From NCBI GenBank assembly GCA_024426085.1, contig CP087974.1, positions 1 to 64,000 on the forward strand: a stretch of DNA of 64,000 nt. Direction: 5' to 3'. The position numbers and the translations under genes were made by a program. Under the pieces are notes generated by a model that did no database searches, was not told the DNA's origin, and saw only the letters and a program-made list of their open reading frames with translations. Of this stretch, positions 59,451 to 64,000 are shown in pieces (position 1 is the stretch's first letter; each line of letters begins with the position of its first letter). The stretch is from Rhizobium sp. RCAM05350 (GTDB lineage: Bacteria; Pseudomonadota; Alphaproteobacteria; Rhizobiales; Rhizobiaceae).

Positions 59451-59485
59451 TAAGTTTTGCAACTTAGCGAAGGGATCGGTGGCTC

Positions 59486-60480
59486 ATGCCCTACCTCCTC
59501 AGTCTTCTCGACAAAAGTCCTATCGAAGAGGGCAGCACCGCTGCAGATGCGCTGCGCGCAACGGTCAGGCTCGCTCAAAAGGCGGAAGAGCTTGGCTACC
59601 ATCGCTTCTGGGTCGCCGAGCACCATAGCATGCTCAATCTCGCAAGTTCAGCACCGGAGATACTGATTGCGTATCTTTTGGCCAGGACGGCGAGAATCCG
59701 AGTTGGCTCCGGCGGCGTCATGCTTCAGCACTACAGCGCCTACAAGGTTGCCGAGACCTTCAATCTGCTGGCGTCGCTCGCGCCCGGCCGTGTGGATCTC
59801 GGCGTCGGCAAGGCGCCGGGCGGCTTTCCGCTCTCCACCCGCGCCCTTCAGGTGGGGGCCGGTCCAGCCGCAAAGCCGGACTTTGCGCGGCAGTTGTCCG
59901 ACATCAATACCTACCTTGCTGCCGATCCCGCTTCCGAAGGTCCGCATGCCACCCCGTTTCCACCGGCGGCACCGGAACGTTTCCTGCTTGGTGTCAGCGT
60001 AGACAGTGCCTGAGCTTGCCGCAGCCAAGGGCTGGCGGCTTGTGTTTGCGGGACAATTGAACGGCGATCCGGAAAATCTACGCAAAACTTTTGAGGCCTA
60101 TGCGCGGGCAAGTGGGGGCAAGACCCCGATCATGGCGCTTGCGGCCTACGCCGCCGAAGACGCAGCCGTTGCGCGCAAGGCCGTTGGCGATCTGCGCATC
60201 GTCAAGGTTTTCCTCACCGACGGCAGAAGCGTCAATGTCGGCACCGAGGAGCAGGCTGCCGAATACGCACGGCAAGCCGGCGTCGGTATCGAACGTCTCG
60301 AGATCCAAGGCGCCGAGCGTGCTGCACGGCACGGCCGCCGAGGTTCGCGGCCAACTCGATGATCTGCACAGCCGCTACGGCATCGCCGAGTTCATCATCG
60401 AGACGCCGGCCCTTGCTGCTGCCGAGCGCTTCGCCTCCATCGAACGCCTCGTCAAGGAGCGGCTGTCACTCGCCGCCTGA
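59486..60480 (+). CDS. Luciferase-like flavin monooxygenase (YtmO-type), two frameshifts
   Basis: About 331 residues. Starts MPYLLSLLDKSPIEEGSTAA, then LGYHRFWVAEHHSMLNLASS, IRVGSGGVMLQHYSAYKVAE and LAPGRVDLGVGKAPGGFP: the barrel and flavin-contact pattern of bacterial luciferase-like proteins without a partner subunit. Shifts near 60008 and 60315. Uses reduced flavin and oxygen. First gene of a set with an NtaA-type monooxygenase, an M20 hydrolase, a GNAT and an ABC permease, the same gene families as in the Bacillus ytmI operon. Confidence 0.87.
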
Positions 60481-60502
60481 TATCGACAAAAGGATTTCTC
60501 CT

Positions 60503-61771
60503 ATGGTTCAGAAACACATTCCGTTCGGCATCATGCTGCAAGGTCCCGGTGGCCATATGAATGCCTGGAAGCATCCGAGCGGTCCCGCCGATGCCAGCGT
60601 CAACTTCGAGTTCTTCGTCAATACGGCCCGCCGGGCCGAGGCGGCAGGCATCGCCTTCGCGTTCGTTGCCGATGGGCTCTACATCAATGCGCAGTCGATC
60701 CCGCATTTCCTCAACCGCTTTGAGCCGATTTCGATCCTTTCGGCTCTGGCGGCGTCGACCTCGAAGATCGGCCTCGTCGGCACGGTCTCCACATCCTATA
60801 GCGACCCGTTCACCGCCGCCCGCCAGTTTGCCACGATCGACCAGATCAGCGGCGGCAGAGCAGGTTGGAATGCAGTCACGACACCGCTCGAAGGATCGGG
60901 CCGCAACTACAGCCGCGAGCATCCGGAACACGAGTTGCGTTACGAGATCGCCGACGAATATCTCGATGTGATCAAGGGGCTGTGGGATTCCTGGGATGAC
61001 GATGCCTTCGTCCGCAACCGGGAGACGGGCGTCTATGCCGACAAGGTGAAACTGCACACGCTCGGCCACAAGGGGCGCTTCTTCCGCGTCGAAGGCCCGC
61101 TGAACATCGGCCGTTCGAAACAGGGTCAGCCGGTCGTCTTCCAGGCGGGGGCTTCCGATTCCGGTATCAAGCTTGCCGGCAAGCATGCCGATGCAGTGTT
61201 CACCAATGGCGGGCCGATCGAGGATGCGAAGGTCTTCTTCAAGCAGGTCAAGCAAAGCGCGATTGCGCAAGGCCGCCGTGCAGCCGAAGTCGGCATCTAT
61301 CCCGGCATCGGGCCGGTGGTCGGTGCAACGGCTGAGGAGGCTGAGCAGAAGTATCAGACGATCCGCAATCTCGTCACCATCGAGGAAGCGCTGCTCTACC
61401 TCGGCCGCTTTTTCGATCATCACGATTTCAGCATCTATCCGCTGGACGAAGCCTTTCCCGATATCGGCGATATCGGCAAGAACAGCTTTCGCGCCACCAC
61501 CAATCGCATCAAGAAGACGGCGCGCGAAAAGAACCTCACGCTGCACGAAATCGCCCTTGATGCAGCAACGCCGCGGACGGCCTTCATCGGCACGGCTGAG
61601 CATATCGCAGACGAAATCATCCGCTGGGTGGAGGAGGGAGCAGCCGATGGTTTCATTCTCGGGTTCCCGGTGATTGCCGAAGGGCTCGATGATTTCGCCA
61701 CCCATGTCCTGCCGATCCTGGAACAGCTCGGCTATTTCAATCCGGTGCTCGAAGGCGAGACGCTGCGCTGA
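60503..61771 (+). CDS. NtaA/SnaA/DszA-family flavin monooxygenase (YtnJ/YxeK-type)
   Basis: Intact, 422 residues. ATG 60503 with AAAAGGA upstream. Opens HIPFGIMLQGPGGHMNAWKH, and contains GRAGWNAVTTPLEGSGRNYS, EHELRYEIADEYLDVIKGLW and GRFFRVEGPLNIGRSKQGQP, the family hallmark blocks. FMNH2-dependent; relatives oxidise nitrilotriacetate, dibenzothiophene sulfone or N-acetyl-S-alkylcysteines. Between the luciferase-like gene and the M20 hydrolase. An oxidative C-S bond cleavage role is inferred from context. Confidence 0.9.
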   Translation: MVQKHIPFGIMLQGPGGHMNAWKHPSGPADASVNFEFFVNTARRAEAAGIAFAFVADGLYINAQSIPHFLNRFEPISILSALAASTSKIGLVGTVSTSYSDPFTAARQFATIDQISGGRAGWNAVTTPLEGSGRNYSREHPEHELRYEIADEYLDVIKGLWDSWDDDAFVRNRETGVYADKVKLHTLGHKGRFFRVEGPLNIGRSKQGQPVVFQAGASDSGIKLAGKHADAVFTNGGPIEDAKVFFKQVKQSAIAQGRRAAEVGIYPGIGPVVGATAEEAEQKYQTIRNLVTIEEALLYLGRFFDHHDFSIYPLDEAFPDIGDIGKNSFRATTNRIKKTAREKNLTLHEIALDAATPRTAFIGTAEHIADEIIRWVEEGAADGFILGFPVIAEGLDDFATHVLPILEQLGYFNPVLEGETLR

Positions 61772-61867
61772 TCATCTTGGGCTGGAATACAGGCAAAGCC
61801 GCTATGCTGCCCCCGAAGACGCCGAGCGCGGAAAGGCGGTCGGCGCCTGAGGCGCCGGGAAACGGCC

Positions 61868-63056
61868 ATGAACATCATCGCACAGCCCCAGCGACTGAAT
61901 GATCTCGTAGAGCGCGGCATTGCTGCCTATCTCGACGAAATCGTCGCACTTCGCCACGATCTGCACCAGTATCCGGAGCTTGCCTTTCAGGAGCGCCGCA
62001 CCAGCAAGCTGATTGCCTCTCATCTCTCTTCCTGGGGGTATGAGGTTACCACCGGTATCGCCGGAACGGGTGTTGTGGCAACGCTGAAGCGCGGCGATGG
62101 CGAGCTCCGAATCGGTATCCGGGCTGATATGGATGCACTGCCGATCGAGGAAGCCACCGGGCTTTCCTATGCCAGCAACAATCCTGACGTCATGCATGCC
62201 TGCGGCCACGATGGTCATACCTCTATCCTCTTGGCCGCCGCCCGCTATCTTGCCGAAAGCGGAACGTTCAACGGCACCCTTCACCTCATCTTTCAGCCAG
62301 CCGAGGAAATCGGCGCCGGTGCCCTGCAAGATGATCTCGGATGGTCTGTTCAAGCGCTTTCCGGTCGATGCGATCTTCGGACTGCACAATTGGCCGGGTG
62401 TGCCGTTGGGGCAGTTCGGCTTTGTCTCCGGCGCGGCAATGGCCTCCGTCGACCAGGCGAAAATCCGCATCGTCGGCAAGGGCGGGCATGGGGCTGAGCC
62501 GCACCGCGCTGTCGATCCGGTATTGGCGTCAGCATCGTTCATCACAGCGCTGCAGAGCGTCGTTTCGCGTAATGTCGATCCGCAGGAGATGGCCGTCGCG
62601 ACGGTCGGATCGATCCACGCAGGCTCGGCCTCCAACGTCATCCCGGAAAGCGTCGAGTTGAAACTCACCATGCGCGCCTTCACGGAAACTGTCCGCCAAC
62701 AGTTGCAGGAACGCATTCCGGCCTTAGCACGAGCGCAGGCGGAGAGTTTTGGTGCTGTGGCTGAAGTGGACTACCGGCTGGGCTTCCCGGCGCTGATCAA
62801 CCACCGCGACGAGACCGACTTCGCATGAAGCGTCGCGCCTGACACTTTTGGCCCGGTAAGGGTGGAGGAAGGGTTCAAACCGCGCACGGCGAGCGAGGAT
62901 TTCGCTTTCATGCTGCAGGCGAAGCCCGGCAGCTACCTCTTCGTCGGCAATGGCGACACGGCTCCCCTGCACAGCGCTCACTACGATTTCAACGACGCGA
63001 TCATCGCGCCTGCCGCCCGCTACTGGGTGCGGTTGGCGGAAACTTTTCTCAACTGA
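61868..63056 (+). CDS. M20-family amidohydrolase (N-acyl amino acid deacylase type), about two frameshifts
   Basis: About 395 residues. ALRHDLHQYPELAFQERRTS, IRADMDALPIEE, DVMHACGHDGHTSILLAAAR (metal-binding HACGHDGH) and QPAEEIGAGA with the catalytic Glu, then IFGLHNWPGVPLGQ; C-terminal metal His in APLHSAHYDFND. Shifts near 62325 and 62825. Removes an acyl group from an N-acylated amino acid. YtnL/YxeP of Bacillus do this step on N-acetyl-S-substituted cysteines. Followed by a GNAT gene that would add the acetyl group. Confidence 0.88.
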
Positions 63057-63094
63057 AGACATCAACAGGCCCACCTTCAACAGGAATGGCGAAA

Positions 63095-63645
63095 ATGAGC
63101 GACACGTTTGTCTACACCACGCCTCTCGATCCGCGTGCAAAGCCGCTGATCGATGAACTCACCTATGAGTACGATAGCCGTTACGGATCCTATTTTAGCG
63201 GCGGGTGCAGCCGAAGAGATGAACCGCTATCCGGCAGAAGCCTTCGCGCCGCCGCACGGGAATTTCCTGCTTTTGCAGCGCAATGGCGAGACGATCGGTG
63301 GCGGTGCTTTCAAGCTCTATGACGAGCGCACCGCAGAGTTCAAGCGTATCTGGACACGGTCCGACCTGCGCCGTCAGGGCCTTGCGGTCAAGGTTCTGCT
63401 CGAGTTGGAGGTGCAGGCGGCTCGTCAGGGGTACTCTCGTATCTACTTGACCACCGGATTTCGCCAGCCCGAGGCCGTCGGCCTCTATCTGAAATACGGC
63501 TACACCGCCCTGTTCGACATCGATGTCGATCCGGAAATCTACAAATCGCTGCCTTTTGAAAAAGAGATCGGCCACCTCGCGACTGTGGGGCTGCCCGGAG
63601 GCGCGTCTGCAGAACAGCCATTCCAGCGCGGCCGGACAGCGCTGA
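63095..63645 (+). CDS. GNAT-family N-acetyltransferase (YtmI/YxeL-like position), frameshifts
   Basis: About 180 residues. ATG 63095 has AGGA eight bases upstream. MSDTFVYTTPLDPRAKPLID, then after a shift near 63199 EEMNRYPAEAFAPPHGNFLL, ETIGGGAFKLYDE, and the acetyl-CoA loop RSDLRRQGLAVKVLLELEVQ with FRQPEAVGLYLKYGYTALFD. The exact stop is uncertain: a second indel is needed, and TGA at 63643-63645 is the nearest. Probably N-acetylates an S-modified cysteine before oxidation by the neighbouring monooxygenases; this is inferred from gene order. Confidence 0.78.
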
Positions 63646-63681
63646 GTGATCAGAAACTTCATCGTTTAAAAGGGGTCACAC

Positions 63682-64000
63682 ATGGCGCTCACGACAGATT
63701 TTGCAGGCATCGAGCCAAGCCGCAGGGCGGCCGAGCACAGCCAGGACTATTCGCGCTACCGGATCATCCCCGCACGCCATCCCGGCCGCCAGGTCGGCAC
63801 GGTGTTCGCCGGCCTCGTCATCGCCGCGGTGCTCTATTCGACCTTCACCAACCCGCGCTGGGGCTGGAATGTCTTTGCCGAATGGTTCTTTGCCGAGCCG
63901 GTTCTTGCGGGTCTCGGCAGGACGCTGCTGCTCACGGCACTGGCGACCGTATCAGGTTCTGTTCTGGGCACGGCACTGGCGCTGGCGCGCGTGTCGAAAT
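63682..64000 (+). CDS. Amino-acid ABC transporter permease (HisM/GlnP type), cut by window end
   Basis: Starts at ATG 63682 behind AAAAGGGG. The 106 visible codons read MALTTDFAGIEPSRRAAEHS, a long polar N-terminus, then a first membrane segment (GTVFAGLVIAAVLYST) and GLGRTLLLTALATVSGSVLG then TALALARVSK, the family-typical start of the polar amino-acid permease domain (GLxxTLxLtxxs). The frame is open to the window edge. It fits a cystine/S-modified-cysteine importer such as YxeN or TcyL. Confidence 0.88.
   Translation, partial: MALTTDFAGIEPSRRAAEHSQDYSRYRIIPARHPGRQVGTVFAGLVIAAVLYSTFTNPRWGWNVFAEWFFAEPVLAGLGRTLLLTALATVSGSVLGTALALARVSK

Larger units (their letters stand above)
58900..59485. 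other. Intergenic with one possible small ORF
   Basis: About 586 bases between the phosphatase and the monooxygenase operon. It contains a possible 43-codon ORF (59065-59196) and, before the next gene, a GTCTA-N9-TAGAC site. A 211-codon minus-strand frame in this region is not protein-like. Confidence 0.45.

Overview
The window looks like chromosome or large-replicon DNA of a Rhizobiaceae-type alphaproteobacterium. The evidence is GC-rich coding sequence, alphaproteobacterial SOS boxes (GTTC-N7-GTTC), a rhizobial-style adenylate cyclase/TolB/TPR protein, many small catabolic operons with their own LysR, AraC, TetR or ROK regulators, and IS6, IS5, IS630 and IS91-type mobile elements. The genus cannot be fixed from sequence reading alone.

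Layout. 1-4.4 kb: the 3' part of tRNA-Lys, then a decayed island with two SOS boxes, small hypothetical genes, a vapC tail and an IS6 element. 4.4-9.8 kb: a hypothetical gene, a cyclase-TolB-TPR gene, a FabMG-like gene and a TetR regulator. 9.9-16.4 kb: a TriABC-like RND efflux operon (two adaptors, one pump) plus a lipoprotein hydrolase. 17.2-22.1 kb: a signalling cassette of a coiled-coil protein, an OmpA-family protein with tandem repeats, a Rab-like small GTPase and a class III cyclase. 22.4-24.8 kb: an IS91-type transposase with a tyrosine recombinase. 25-30.6 kb: accessory genes mixed with gene and IS remnants. 30.7-39.4 kb: one long minus-strand operon holding a stand-alone Rieske protein, a Rieske-less oxygenase catalytic subunit, a GST, an 8-oxoguanine-deaminase-like amidohydrolase and a BMP-type nucleoside/purine ABC transporter. 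39.9-50.5 kb: alpha/beta hydrolases, a metallo-beta-lactamase-fold enzyme, oxidoreductases and their regulators. 50.7-58.9 kb: a ROK regulator and a Ugp-type transporter with two glycerophosphodiesterases and an inositol-monophosphatase-like enzyme. 59.5-64 kb: two flavin monooxygenases, an M20 hydrolase, a GNAT and the start of an amino-acid ABC permease, resembling the Bacillus ytm/yxe operons for S-modified cysteines.

The two most interesting systems are these. (i) The split oxygenase-GST-purine transport operon recalls the NdmCDE caffeine N7-demethylase (Rieske-less oxygenase, external Rieske donor, GST-like partner). (ii) The GTPase-OmpA-cyclase cassette has an OmpA protein whose N-terminal half contains what looks like a roadblock/longin-type domain.

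Caution: small indels interrupt more than half of the genes, roughly one per kilobase, spread evenly over operons and conserved enzymes alike. I read most of them as sequence errors, not real decay. Such genes are given as CDS over their full span with the apparent frameshifts noted; truncated remnants are given as pseudogenes.
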